49,120 nucleotides of DNA, from contig CALLDR010000111.1 in the NCBI GenBank assembly GCA_937997955.1, forward strand, positions 1 through 49,120, given 5' to 3'. Made by a program: the position numbers and the translations under genes. Under the pieces are notes generated by a model that was not told where the DNA came from, searched no databases, and was given only the letters and a program-made list of their open reading frames with translations. Shown in pieces: positions 1 through 8,641 of this stretch (positions within the stretch are counted from its first letter, which is position 1; every line of letters begins with the position of its first letter). The stretch comes from an uncultured Emergencia sp. (lineage in GTDB: Bacteria; Bacillota; Clostridia; Peptostreptococcales; Anaerovoracaceae).

Positions 1-152
1 CCAGAAAGAGCGAATGCGGTCACCTGCCCTTTAAATGCAAAGTTTGTTGAATTGTTCCCCCCCTGTCAAGGACAAATCGAAAAGCGGAACCCGGAACCCG
101 TTTTTAACACCTGGGATATCTGCGCCCATACGGTGCGACATTCCCATATTTT

Positions 153-686
153 CTAGGGAAGCAGGACGCAGCTGGTATAGGTGAGGGTTCCCGGTCCGTA
201 GTAGTACTTCATGCCGGCGGCCTGACAGGTCCCGGAGACCAGAAGGCCGAAGCTTTCCATGGAGGGAACCGCCTTCTGGGGCATGCGGCAGGGGGCGTCG
301 GGATAGGCGCAGCGAGGGCACAGAGTGCAGGCGCCGCTGCCCAGAGGAAGACAGCGGGTCTCCCGCCGCAGGGCGTCACAGAGCCTGATGAACCGGTCCT
401 TGTGTTCTGCCTCTGCCCGGGTCATGGTGTCGATATCAAAGGCGTCCTCGAGGCGGGCCGTGGTCTGGACCAGGAGAACGCGGCGGAAAGAGGACGCTCT
501 GGCGGCGTTTTCTTCTAAGGTGCCGCAGGCAGGCGGACACATCCAGCTCCGGCTATACATGTGACAGCGGTCGGCGGCGCACATGTCCCGCACCTCTTTC
601 ATAAAACACAGGTCCGCGGCCGCCATAAATCCCGCGTGGGAGAATCCTAACTTTTCAGCTGTGCGCAAAATATCTTCCTCTCTCAT
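153..686 (-). CDS. DUF2284 predicted metal-binding protein
   Basis: 177 residues, rich in cysteine. Cysteines occur near residue 27 and in the groups CAADRC, WMCPPACGT and CTLCPRCAYPDAPC, the pattern of the DUF2284 (predicted metal-binding) family. The C-terminal third (GSGACTLCPRCAYP) could hold an Fe-S cluster or zinc. No membrane segment or signal peptide is seen. The start ATG at 686 has only a weak upstream AG-rich stretch. It lies downstream of the PocR-AraC regulator on the same strand. DUF2284 genes are often found beside corrinoid methyltransferase genes in anaerobes, so a role in that C1 module is an inference. The biochemical function is unknown. Confidence 0.8.
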   Translation of the reverse strand: MREEDILRTAEKLGFSHAGFMAAADLCFMKEVRDMCAADRCHMYSRSWMCPPACGTLEENAARASSFRRVLLVQTTARLEDAFDIDTMTRAEAEHKDRFIRLCDALRRETRCLPLGSGACTLCPRCAYPDAPCRMPQKAVPSMESFGLLVSGTCQAAGMKYYYGPGTLTYTSCVLLP

Positions 687-859
687 GGTCTGACTCCGTT
701 CTAAATCCTTCTGCCGCAGTCCGTACTGCCGCTTACTGCAGATCGCTGTATTCCCGCTGTGCCATCGCTTAAACCAGCTGTATTCATGATATCCGCCCTG
801 AAATTAGAATTTTTGCACTTTTGTGATAAAATTTGTACTCTTTTTGCTTTTTCAGAGAG

Positions 860-2107
860 CTATCTGTACTGCTTGGGCGTCGTCCCCGTGTATTTCTTGA
901 AGACCTTTGTAAAATAGCTTTGATTGCTGAATCCGCAGGCTACGGCGATGTCGATGATGGAGTAGTCCGTATGGTTCAGCAGCCGCTTGGCCTCTTCCAG
1001 CCGCACTTTGTTCAGATACTCGGTGAAGGTCATGCCCGTGACGTTTTTGAACAGCTTAGAGAGGTAGGACGGGTTCATATGGACAAAGGACGCGGCCTCC
1101 GCTAGGGTGATCGCCTCGGAAAAGTGACCGGTGATGTATTCGGCGGTCTTCTTTACCACGTCGCTGTTGGCTTCCGAGCTGAAAAACAGGCTTTCGGTGA
1201 AGATTTCCACGTTGTCCTGAAACCGGTAGCACAGATCAAAGAGGTCGTCGGACTGGATCAGCGAGGCGATGAGCCGGTCGTTCATGGCGAGAACACTCTC
1301 CGCGTCAGCGCCCCGCTCGATGGACGCCCGGGACAGGAGAGAACAAAGCTCGATGATGCGCACTTTGATCTTCTGCACGTTGTGGTTTTCATAGAGAAAG
1401 AGATACCCCAGAAGGTCGTTGAGGGTGCTCTTGGCGCCGTCGATATCGCCGGTGGTGACACGGCTGATCAAAAGCTTTTCCTTATCGTAAGGGTACTTTT
1501 TCTCATCTTTGTATCCGCTGGTCTTGTACATCTGGATGGATTCGTTGATCCGGGACTGCTGCAGCAGCTTGCCCTGGTTGAAGACCCACTGCTCCCGGCT
1601 GTCGCTGATCAGGCTGTTGAGCAGGTGGTAGAGCAGGCGGCTCATGCTGTTGGCCGTATCCGGCGAAACCTCCTTCAGCTCGTAGGAGGTCTCCGACATG
1701 ACCAGCAGGGATTCCACGGGGATATCGTACTGCTTTGAGAGATCGATGATCATGGAAGCGTCCGGATGCTCCATGATGAAGGGGCCGACGCTGACCGCGC
1801 CGTACAGCTTGTTCTTGTACATCAGCGGAAATACGATGTGATGGAGCCCCGCCTGGCAGGAGAAAATATAGGTCTCGCCCAGCTCCATGGCTTTCAGGCT
1901 GGCCTTGGCGTGAACCACCTCGCAGGAGTTCTCGGAATTGAGATGCTTCTTGAACTCCACGCAGAACCTGGTCAGCTCGCCGATGAACATCAGGATGCTG
2001 CCGTCGCTGTCGATGAGCTGGACAGGCAGATCGGTGCAGGCGTGAAAGGCGGTAAGCGCGTCGCGAAGCTGTTTTTCGGATATCAGATTGTAAAGATAGG
2101 ATTCCAT
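860..2107 (-). CDS. PocR-domain AraC-family transcriptional regulator
   Basis: 415 residues. Residues about 5-165 look like the PocR ligand-binding domain (TDLPVQLIDSDGSIL, then a conserved Cys/His region ending in FPLMYKNKLYGAVSVGPF). The middle is helical. The last 100 residues are an AraC/XylS double helix-turn-helix (ITLAEAASFVHMNPSYLSKLFK, then IIDIAVACGFSNQSYFTKVFKK). PocR domains sense small molecules such as 1,2-propanediol and occur next to corrinoid methyltransferase operons. This gene diverges from such an operon, with 119 bp between the two start codons, so it is probably the local activator. The ligand cannot be read from the sequence. Confidence 0.9.
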   Translation of the reverse strand: MESYLYNLISEKQLRDALTAFHACTDLPVQLIDSDGSILMFIGELTRFCVEFKKHLNSENSCEVVHAKASLKAMELGETYIFSCQAGLHHIVFPLMYKNKLYGAVSVGPFIMEHPDASMIIDLSKQYDIPVESLLVMSETSYELKEVSPDTANSMSRLLYHLLNSLISDSREQWVFNQGKLLQQSRINESIQMYKTSGYKDEKKYPYDKEKLLISRVTTGDIDGAKSTLNDLLGYLFLYENHNVQKIKVRIIELCSLLSRASIERGADAESVLAMNDRLIASLIQSDDLFDLCYRFQDNVEIFTESLFFSSEANSDVVKKTAEYITGHFSEAITLAEAASFVHMNPSYLSKLFKNVTGMTFTEYLNKVRLEEAKRLLNHTDYSIIDIAVACGFSNQSYFTKVFKKYTGTTPKQYR

Positions 2108-2226
2108 GAGATATTCGCACCTCCGCCTCTATTGTAACATAAAGAAAGTGATATAAAAACAAAAAAATTACAAAAGTGAAGAGAAACGGTGTTGTAAAAT
2201 GATGAAAAAGAAAGGAGAAGCCAAAG
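2108..2226. promoter_or_regulatory. Divergent promoter region, AraC/PocR versus corrinoid operon
   Basis: AT-rich 119-bp spacer between divergent start codons. It contains TTGTAA and TATAAA on the plus strand and TACAAT on the minus strand, but no pair with ideal spacing, as expected for activator-dependent promoters. The corrinoid gene has a clear GGAGAAG ribosome site at about 2214-2220. TTGTAA-type words occur at both ends of the spacer and could be regulator sites. This is weak evidence. Confidence 0.4.
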
Positions 2227-2859
2227 ATGAACATTCTAAACGATATTTCGATCAATTTGCAAAACGGAAAGAAAAAAGATGTGTTGGCCTTATGCCAGCA
2301 GGCCATTGACGAGGGGTTGCCGGCGGAACAGATTCTGAATCAGGGCCTTCTGGCCGGTATGGATGTCATCGGCGTACAGTTTAAGAATAATGAGATCTTC
2401 GTGCCGCAGGTTCTGGTGGCGGCCCGTGCCATGAGCGCAGGGGCGGAATTCCTCAAACCTTATCTGGCAGATGCTGCTGTGGAGAAGAAGGGAAAGGTCT
2501 GCATCGGCACGGTGGAAGGAGATCTTCACGATATCGGAAAAAATCTGGTGGTCATGATGTTCGAGGGCAAGGGCTTTGAGGTCATCGACCTGGGCGTAGA
2601 CGTTTCGCCGGAGAAATTCGTTCAGACAGCCATCGACGAGCAGTGCGACATCATCGGATGCTCATCTCTGCTGACGACCACCATGCCGCAGATGGGTAAT
2701 GTGGTTAAAGCGGCGGAGGAGGCCGGCGTCAGAGACCGGGTCAAGATCATGATCGGCGGCGCCCCTGTTACGGAAGAGTTTGCGGAAAGCATCGGCGCCG
2801 ACGCCTATACGCCGGACGCTACCAGCGCGGCGGAAAAGGCGCTGCAGCTGTTGGGCTGA
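2227..2859 (+). CDS. Corrinoid (B12-binding) methyltransferase subunit
   Basis: 210 residues, the usual size of MtaC/MttC-type corrinoid carriers. The N-terminal 90 residues are the helical cap (B12-binding-2; LNQGLLAGMDVIGVQF and a VPQVLVAARAM helix). The Rossmann B12 domain follows, with the base-off motif D-x-H-x-x-G at residues 99-104 (DLHDIG; His101 is the expected lower cobalt ligand), the SSLLTTTMPQM loop and the GGAP segment. It carries a methyl group between a substrate-specific methyltransferase and a second methyltransferase. It is first in a three-gene run with the two UroD-fold proteins (27 and 85 bp gaps), so the three probably form one pathway. The methyl donor is unknown. Confidence 0.93.
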   Translation: MNILNDISINLQNGKKKDVLALCQQAIDEGLPAEQILNQGLLAGMDVIGVQFKNNEIFVPQVLVAARAMSAGAEFLKPYLADAAVEKKGKVCIGTVEGDLHDIGKNLVVMMFEGKGFEVIDLGVDVSPEKFVQTAIDEQCDIIGCSSLLTTTMPQMGNVVKAAEEAGVRDRVKIMIGGAPVTEEFAESIGADAYTPDATSAAEKALQLLG

Positions 2860-2885
2860 CAGGATCTGAATAAGGAGATTGTGAA

Positions 2886-3884
2886 ATGGAAAAGAAAGCG
2901 AGAACCCTTACACCGAGAGAAAACATCATGCGGATCTTAAACCGGCAGACGCCGGAGTGGATACCATTTACCAACGATGAAGTGTGGTATCTGCACATCG
3001 ACGAGGTTCTGGAGCGGGGCCCTGAGAAGGGCGGCGCGGGATACGACTGGTTCGGCGTGCACTGGACCTACACCAAAGAGGCCGACGCCTCCACGCCGAC
3101 GCCGGGACACGCCCCGGTCATGGACGATATCACCTTGTGGCGGGAACAGGTGAAGTTCCCTGATTTAGACGCTGTGGACTGGGAGGCCGCCTGGGAACGG
3201 GACAAGGCCGACCCGAAAAATACGCCGGAGCATTTCGTCTACTTTGAGTCCCTAAGCGGGCCTTTTGAGCGGCTTCACGCACTGATGGGCTTTGAGGACG
3301 CCCTGGTGGCGACCATGACGGAGCCGGAAGCCTGCACGGAGTTCTTTGAGGCCATGGTGGACTACAAGATCGAACTGATCCGCAGGCTGAAGAAGTACTA
3401 CCCTATCGACCTCTTTGAGCTCAGCGACGACTACGGATATCAGCAGAACACGTTCCTGCCGCCGGACCTGTGGGCGGAGCTGTTTTCCGCGCCTTTGAAG
3501 AGGCTGAAGGAGTTCTGCGAGAGCGAGGGGATCGTCTTCCAGCTCCACTCTGACGGCATGGTAAAATCCCTGATTCCGTATTGGCTGGATCTTGGCATTA
3601 CCCACTGGGCTTCCTGCCAGCCTATCAACGATCTGCCCCAGGTGCTGCGGGATTACGGCGACAGGCTGACCCTTTGGCCGGGACTGGAATTCCTTCCGTA
3701 TGAGGGGAAGGAGCTGACCGAAGAGGAACAGCGGAAGATCATGGAAGAAGAGGTCTTTCCTCTCTGCAAGGGCGGCGTCTGTGTTCCCGATATGTGGAAC
3801 GGAAAATTCGAGGCCGTCTTTAAAAAGATGCTGGAGGAGAAGGCGGACTTCTACGCGGACCCGGAAAACTGCAGGCTGCCCTAA
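2886..3884 (+). CDS. UroD-fold methyltransferase-like protein, copy 1
   Basis: 332 residues with a uroporphyrinogen-decarboxylase (MtaA/CmuA) type TIM barrel: N-terminal TPRENIMRILN, ESLSGPFERLHALMGFE, LFELSDDYGYQ and WPGLEFLPYEG. At the place where MtaA-type enzymes have the zinc motif His-x-Cys, this protein has His221-Ser-Asp223, and no late cysteine ligand is obvious. So it is unlikely to bind zinc as MtaA does. It may instead be the substrate-side methyltransferase (MT I) that methylates the corrinoid protein encoded just upstream. That role is inferred from context. True heme-pathway UroD is unlikely because the sequence and operon context differ. Confidence 0.8.
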   Translation: MEKKARTLTPRENIMRILNRQTPEWIPFTNDEVWYLHIDEVLERGPEKGGAGYDWFGVHWTYTKEADASTPTPGHAPVMDDITLWREQVKFPDLDAVDWEAAWERDKADPKNTPEHFVYFESLSGPFERLHALMGFEDALVATMTEPEACTEFFEAMVDYKIELIRRLKKYYPIDLFELSDDYGYQQNTFLPPDLWAELFSAPLKRLKEFCESEGIVFQLHSDGMVKSLIPYWLDLGITHWASCQPINDLPQVLRDYGDRLTLWPGLEFLPYEGKELTEEEQRKIMEEEVFPLCKGGVCVPDMWNGKFEAVFKKMLEEKADFYADPENCRLP

Positions 3885-3969
3885 ACAGTCTTAAACAGCC
3901 GGGCTGCACCGATCGTATTTCATCGATTATATTCTGTCACATCTGCATCGTGCGAAAGGAGAATCTAAA

Positions 3970-5004
3970 ATGACCAATCGAGAATTTCTGGAAAAAACCC
4001 TGACGTTTCAGCCGGTACCACATCCGCCTTTTATGATTCTGGCCGGACACGGCTGGATCTGCAAGCGCAACGGACTGTCTCCGCTGGAGCTGATGCGCCT
4101 GCCGGACGCGGGCGCGCAGATCACGGTAGACGCCTATCGTGAAACCGGCTCCGTGATCATGTCCGGCGGCGGCCAGCTGAGCTATTACCCGGTCACCGCG
4201 CTGGGTGGAGAGGTGAACAACGAGATCGTAGGCGGCGCGCCTGAGATCGTCCGCGCCCCGCTTAAGAACCTGCAGGACATCGACCAGTTCGACCTGGACC
4301 AGGTCGTGGCGGATCTGAAGGAGAGTGAGGACTACAAGCTCTCCCAGGCCCAGATACGCAACATGCGGGCCATCGTGGGAGATGAGACCTTCATCGCTGT
4401 AGGCGGCTACGGCCCGTTTACCCAGGCCAGCCAGATGGTAGGCATGGTGAAGTTCATGATGGGTCTGGCCGACAACAAAGACGGTTATGTGGAAAAGCTG
4501 ATCCGCTTCGCCGCGGAGCTTATCATGGCCTTTAACCAGGGCATGCTGGAAGCGGGCGGAGATCTGGTGGTGTGCGCCGAGCCGGTAGCCTCCGGCGACC
4601 TGATCAGCCCGAAGATGTTTGAAGATTACGTTTTGCCGATCAACGTGGAGCTGATGGAGCGCACCAGGGAGATCTGTCCGTATGAGATCGTCCACATCTG
4701 CGGCAACACGGTCAAGCGGGTGGAACCTCTGGCAAAGGCCGGCTTCAACGGCTTTTCCGTGGATTCCATCGATATGGAGAAAGCCCGTGAGGACGCCGGC
4801 GGCAGAATGGTAATGATCGGCAATCTGAATCCGGCGGCGATCCTGCTGGGCATGGACGCTGACGGCGTATACGAGAAGAGCCGGGAGCTGTGCCAGGCGA
4901 TGAAGGACCAGGGCGGCTTTATCCTGGCCCCAGGCTGCGACCTGCCGCCGGATACCGCACTGGAAAACCTGCAGGCCATGGCGCGCGCGGTCAAAGAACA
5001 GTAA
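3970..5004 (+). CDS. UroD-fold methylcobamide methyltransferase (MtaA-like), copy 2
   Basis: 344 residues, MtaA/CmuA family. It shows the zinc triad expected of the family: His242-x-Cys244 (VHICGN) and Cys323 (APGCDLPPDT). MtaA uses this His-Cys-Cys set to activate a thiol acceptor. The start at 3970 follows a GAAAGGAG site. It ends the corrinoid operon and is the best candidate for the enzyme that unloads the methyl group from the corrinoid protein. Whether the acceptor is a thiol or tetrahydrofolate cannot be decided. The paired UroD-fold proteins, one with and one without the zinc set, suggest a split of labour. Confidence 0.85.
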   Translation: MTNREFLEKTLTFQPVPHPPFMILAGHGWICKRNGLSPLELMRLPDAGAQITVDAYRETGSVIMSGGGQLSYYPVTALGGEVNNEIVGGAPEIVRAPLKNLQDIDQFDLDQVVADLKESEDYKLSQAQIRNMRAIVGDETFIAVGGYGPFTQASQMVGMVKFMMGLADNKDGYVEKLIRFAAELIMAFNQGMLEAGGDLVVCAEPVASGDLISPKMFEDYVLPINVELMERTREICPYEIVHICGNTVKRVEPLAKAGFNGFSVDSIDMEKAREDAGGRMVMIGNLNPAAILLGMDADGVYEKSRELCQAMKDQGGFILAPGCDLPPDTALENLQAMARAVKEQ

Positions 5005-5147
5005 ATCGGCCGGCAGTGGTCAGCAAACGGCCCGGCGAGCGGCTCGTAAAGCGGTCAAAGGCCAGCAAAATAGCCGGAAAGACGGTCAGCAAAAGGACCA
5101 ACAAAGCGGCCCGCAAGCGGTCAAAGCCGGCAAAAGGACCGAGGGGA
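5005..5147. repeat. Degenerate short repeats rich in GCGGTCAAA
   Basis: The spacer after the UroD gene is low-complexity and purine-rich. Words such as GCGGTCAAA (twice), GTCAGCAAA (twice) and AAAGGACC (twice) return every 9-13 bp in imperfect order. It starts right at the stop codon. It resembles the clearer tandem repeats found in other spacers of this window. Confidence 0.55.
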
Positions 5148-5507
5148 TCAGTCGTCCAGACTGTTCTCCGCGCCCCATTTAATGATTTCATAACAAACGG
5201 GCAGAAGGCTCATACCCTTTTCTGTAGGGGTGTACTCCACCCGAGGCGGGATTTCATTGTACTGCGTACGGGTGATCAGACCCCAGGCTTCCAGATTGCG
5301 AAGAGCGGACGTAAGGACGCTGTTGGTGATCTTCGGAAGCCTTTTTTTGTATTCTCCGAACCGGAGGACGTCGGCCCGGCACACCTCCATCATGATCTGC
5401 AGCTCCCACTTTCCGTGGAGCAGGGGAACGATCTTGTCCACGTGGGCTTTCTTCTCAGGGACGTTTAATATATCGTCGATTTCTTTCATCATTTCTTCCG
5501 TTGTCAT
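5148..5507 (-). CDS. HxlR-family transcriptional regulator
   Basis: 119 residues from the ATG at 5507, chosen because AAAGGAATAAAGAAA lies directly upstream. A 151-residue reading from an earlier codon has no ribosome site. It shows the winged-helix HxlR pattern: LLHGKWELQIMMEVCRADVLRFGEYKKRLPKITNSVLTSALRNLE, then GLITRTQY and PPRVEYTPTEKG. HxlR proteins respond to electrophiles and other small molecules. It diverges from an MFS exporter and two ABC exporter genes, and two TACT-N4-AGTA-like sites lie between them. A local repressor of the exporter operon is the simplest reading. Confidence 0.88.
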   Translation of the reverse strand: MTTEEMMKEIDDILNVPEKKAHVDKIVPLLHGKWELQIMMEVCRADVLRFGEYKKRLPKITNSVLTSALRNLEAWGLITRTQYNEIPPRVEYTPTEKGMSLLPVCYEIIKWGAENSLDD

Positions 5508-5557
5508 TTTCTTTATTCCTTTCACAAAATCACAGCAGTGTATAGTAGCTTTTGACA

Positions 5558-5591
5558 TACTTGGTAGGTCTAAACTGCGTACTTGATAGTA
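5558..5591. promoter_or_regulatory. Two HxlR-type operator candidates
   Basis: TACTTGGTAGGT (5558-5569) and TACTTGATAGTA (5580-5591) are near-copies 22 bp apart. The second is a perfect TACT-N4-AGTA palindrome, the half-site style of HxlR boxes. They lie between the HxlR gene and the MFS gene, and a TATAAA follows the second box. Confidence 0.55.
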
Positions 5592-5687
5592 TAAAACTAC
5601 CATGATATGATAATAAACATGATTTCGTTTGCTGTCAAGAGCATATTTGCCGCGGCATGATAATATAATTTATGGAGGAATAAAAAT

Positions 5688-6851
5688 ATGAGCACAAAGG
5701 GGAAAAATTATCTGCTTTGTATTTCTGTACTTTCTGTGTTTGCCTTCGGAAACTGCATGGGAGCGGTGGACGGAGCGCTGTCTAAGATCGCCGACGCCTT
5801 GAATGTAGAGCATACGCTGGCTCTCTATGTAGGCAGTATTCCGGCGCTGACGTCCATGGCTTCCAGCCTGCTGCTGGGCGTAATCGCGGGGAAAAAACTC
5901 CCCTATAAGATAACGTCGGTTTTCTGCGCCGCCCTGATGATCGCCGCCGGCGTCATTCCGGTTCTGGCGGAGAATTTCGCGACGATCCTGATCACCAGAT
6001 GTTTCTTTGGCCTGGGTCTGGGCGGCATGATGAGCCTGCAGAATCCCATCGCCACAAAGCTGATTCCTGTAGAGTCCAGAGCGTCTGTCCTGGGTATCGG
6101 CACCTGCGTGGCCTTTACCTTCCAGTGCATCTTGCAGCTGGTCGGAGGCGTTTTGGCGGACGTGCAGTGGAATCTGGTATTTTTGACCCATTTGATCCTG
6201 CTGATCCCGCTTGCGGTCATGATCATCTTCCTGCCGAAGATGGAGCTGGACGCGCCGGAAGAGAAGCAGCAGGAAAAAGCCAAGCTTCCAAAAGCGGCCC
6301 TTTTGATGTGTGGCGTCATAGGCATCGTCACCCTGAATCTGGCTCCGCTTCTTTTTGGCAGCGCTTTTTATGTTGCCGCCATCTCGGACAGCGCTACGGT
6401 GGCTGCCGTAATCGCCATGCTGTTTTCCATCGGCTGTATGACGGGAGGACTGGTCTATTCACAGTTCTACAAACGGCTGAAGGCGAAGAGCTTTTCCGCC
6501 TTCCTGGTCATCGGCGCGGTAGGACTGGTGATCAGCGCCTCAGCGCACTCGATTCCAGTTCTGGGCGTCGGCTTCTTTATCGGAGGCATCAGCTTTGCCA
6601 GCATGCAGGCTGGACTGATGATGCTGCTCGGCCTGATCTGCGCGCCGGAGCGGGTAGGCTTCGCTTCCGCGCTGATGATGGTATTTGTAAATCTGGGCGG
6701 TTTCCTCTGCTCCAGCTGGGAAATGGTCATCGGGATCATCACCGGCGATTCACTGTACGCGCCTCTCTTTGTCGGCGCGGTGATCTTTGTCGCTCTGGCA
6801 GTGATCCTGTTCATCAGATCTCCGTTCCCGAAGGAGAACCGGCAGTCTTGA
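5688..6851 (+). CDS. MFS transporter
   Basis: 387 residues with about twelve hydrophobic segments. The MFS layout is clear: the first helix holds AFGNCMGAVDGALSKIADAL, and a central charged loop (ELDAPEEKQQEKAKLPK) separates the two halves. It starts at an ATG with GGAGG nine bases upstream. It is a likely secondary exporter of a drug-like or metabolite substrate. The two ABC half-transporters follow on the same strand (gap 44 bp) and the HxlR regulator diverges from it, so the four genes probably make one efflux unit. Confidence 0.85.
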   Translation: MSTKGKNYLLCISVLSVFAFGNCMGAVDGALSKIADALNVEHTLALYVGSIPALTSMASSLLLGVIAGKKLPYKITSVFCAALMIAAGVIPVLAENFATILITRCFFGLGLGGMMSLQNPIATKLIPVESRASVLGIGTCVAFTFQCILQLVGGVLADVQWNLVFLTHLILLIPLAVMIIFLPKMELDAPEEKQQEKAKLPKAALLMCGVIGIVTLNLAPLLFGSAFYVAAISDSATVAAVIAMLFSIGCMTGGLVYSQFYKRLKAKSFSAFLVIGAVGLVISASAHSIPVLGVGFFIGGISFASMQAGLMMLLGLICAPERVGFASALMMVFVNLGGFLCSSWEMVIGIITGDSLYAPLFVGAVIFVALAVILFIRSPFPKENRQS

Positions 6852-6895
6852 CCCAGGGATAACAGATAAATTTTGAAAAGGAAGGGTTATTGCAT

Positions 6896-8641
6896 ATGAT
6901 AAGGGAATTATCAAAAAGTGTGAGAGAATATAAAAAGGCCACCATAGCGACACCGATTCTGGTGTCCTTGGAGGTCGTGATGGAGTGTATCATACCTTTC
7001 ATTATTGCCAATCTGGTCAATCAGATCAACGCGGGATGCGGGCTTGGCATCATCATCAAAAATGGCGCGGCGCTGTTTATCATGGCCGTGCTTTCTTTGC
7101 TGTTTGGGGCCTTTGCTGGATCCACCTGCGCCACGGCCTCCTGCGGACTGGCGAAGAATCTCAGAGAGGATATGTTTCACAGCATACAGCAGTATTCTTT
7201 TGAAAATATCGACAGATTTCTGACCTCCTCGCTGGTCACCCGTCTGACTACCGACGTGACCAACGTACAGAACGCCTACATGATGCTGATCCGCAGCGCC
7301 ATCCGCGCGCCGCTGATGGTGATCTTCGCCTTTGTCATGGCCGTCATCATCGGCGGAAAAATGGCGTGGATCTTCATCATCGTGGTGCCGCTGCTGATCG
7401 CGGGGCTGGCGTGGATCGTGTACAAGACCATGCCGCTGTTTAAGAAGGTCTTCAAGAAATACGACAATCTGAACAGCTCCGTCCAGGAAAACGTAAAGGC
7501 CATGCGTGTGGTCAAAGCCTTTGTCCGGGAGGATTATGAGCAGAAAAAATTTGATGTGGCCGCGGAGGACGTCTGCGCGGATTTCACGAAGGCCGAGCGG
7601 ATTCTGGCTATGAACAACCCGATCATGCAGTTCTGCCTGTACGTGGTCATGGTCTTTATCCTGTCCTTCGGGTCCTACACCATCATCTCCAGCCGGGGGC
7701 TGGACCTGGACGTGGGGCAGATATCCGCTCTGCTGTCCTACGGCTTCATGATGCTGAGCAGCCTGATGATGCTGTCCATGGTCTTCGTCATGATCACCAT
7801 GGCGGTGGAATCGGGACAGAGAATCGCGGAGCTGCTGCGGGAAAAGAGCACCCTGAGCAATCCAGAGCATCCGCTGTACGAGGTGGCCGACGGCTCAATT
7901 TCCTTTGAGAACGTCAGCTTTAAATACTCGCTGAAGGCGGAACGGAAGGCTCTTTCGGACATCAACCTGGAGATCCGGTCGGGAGAGACCATCGGCATCA
8001 TCGGGGGGACCGGTTCGTCCAAATCCTCTTTGATCCAGCTGATCTCCCGCCTTTACGACGTCACGGAAGGCGTGGTCAAAGTCGGCGGCGCAGATGTGCG
8101 GGATTACGATCTGGACGCCCTGCGAAACCAGGTGGCGGTAGTGCTGCAGAAGAATATTCTGTTCTCCGGCACCATCAAGGAGAACCTGCGCTGGGGCGAC
8201 AAGGACGCCACCGATGAGGAACTGGTGCAGGCATGTAAGCTGGCCTGCGCCGACGAGTTCATCTCCCAGTTCCCAGACGGCTACGACACCTATATCGAGC
8301 AGGGCGGCGCCAACGTATCCGGCGGCCAGAAGCAGCGGCTCTGCATCGCCAGGGCTCTGCTGAAAAAGCCGAAAATTTTGATCCTGGACGATTCCACCAG
8401 CGCGGTAGACACCAAGACGGACGCCAAGATCCGCCGGGCTATGCGGGAGTATATCCCTGAGACCACCAAGCTGATCATCGCCCAGAGAACCGCGTCGGTG
8501 GAGGACGCGGACCGGATCATCGTCATGGAGGGCGGCAGAATCAACGCGGTGGGAACCCACCGCGAGCTGTTGGCGGACAACGAGATCTATCGTGAGATCT
8601 ACTTTTCACAGAATAAGGCAGGTGATGAAGATGGAGAATAA
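6896..8641 (+). CDS. ABC exporter half-transporter, degenerate-site subunit
   Basis: 581 residues when started at the ATG at 6896 (AAAAGGAAGGG lies nine bases upstream; a TTG two codons earlier is too close). An N-terminal six-helix exporter domain of about 330 residues is followed by an ATPase with a Walker A GGTGSSKSS near residue 370, signature VSGGQKQR and Walker B ILILDDST. The residue after the Walker B aspartate is Asp instead of the catalytic Glu, typical of the degenerate half of heterodimeric exporters. It overlaps the next gene by 11 bp. Substrate is unknown; a drug, lipid or peptide is possible. Confidence 0.9.
   Translation: MIRELSKSVREYKKATIATPILVSLEVVMECIIPFIIANLVNQINAGCGLGIIIKNGAALFIMAVLSLLFGAFAGSTCATASCGLAKNLREDMFHSIQQYSFENIDRFLTSSLVTRLTTDVTNVQNAYMMLIRSAIRAPLMVIFAFVMAVIIGGKMAWIFIIVVPLLIAGLAWIVYKTMPLFKKVFKKYDNLNSSVQENVKAMRVVKAFVREDYEQKKFDVAAEDVCADFTKAERILAMNNPIMQFCLYVVMVFILSFGSYTIISSRGLDLDVGQISALLSYGFMMLSSLMMLSMVFVMITMAVESGQRIAELLREKSTLSNPEHPLYEVADGSISFENVSFKYSLKAERKALSDINLEIRSGETIGIIGGTGSSKSSLIQLISRLYDVTEGVVKVGGADVRDYDLDALRNQVAVVLQKNILFSGTIKENLRWGDKDATDEELVQACKLACADEFISQFPDGYDTYIEQGGANVSGGQKQRLCIARALLKKPKILILDDSTSAVDTKTDAKIRRAMREYIPETTKLIIAQRTASVEDADRIIVMEGGRINAVGTHRELLADNEIYREIYFSQNKAGDEDGE

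Noticed and set aside
2886..5004. Heme-pathway uroporphyrinogen decarboxylase
   Set aside because: Two copies next to a corrinoid protein, with an MtaA-type zinc set in one, fit methyltransferases better.
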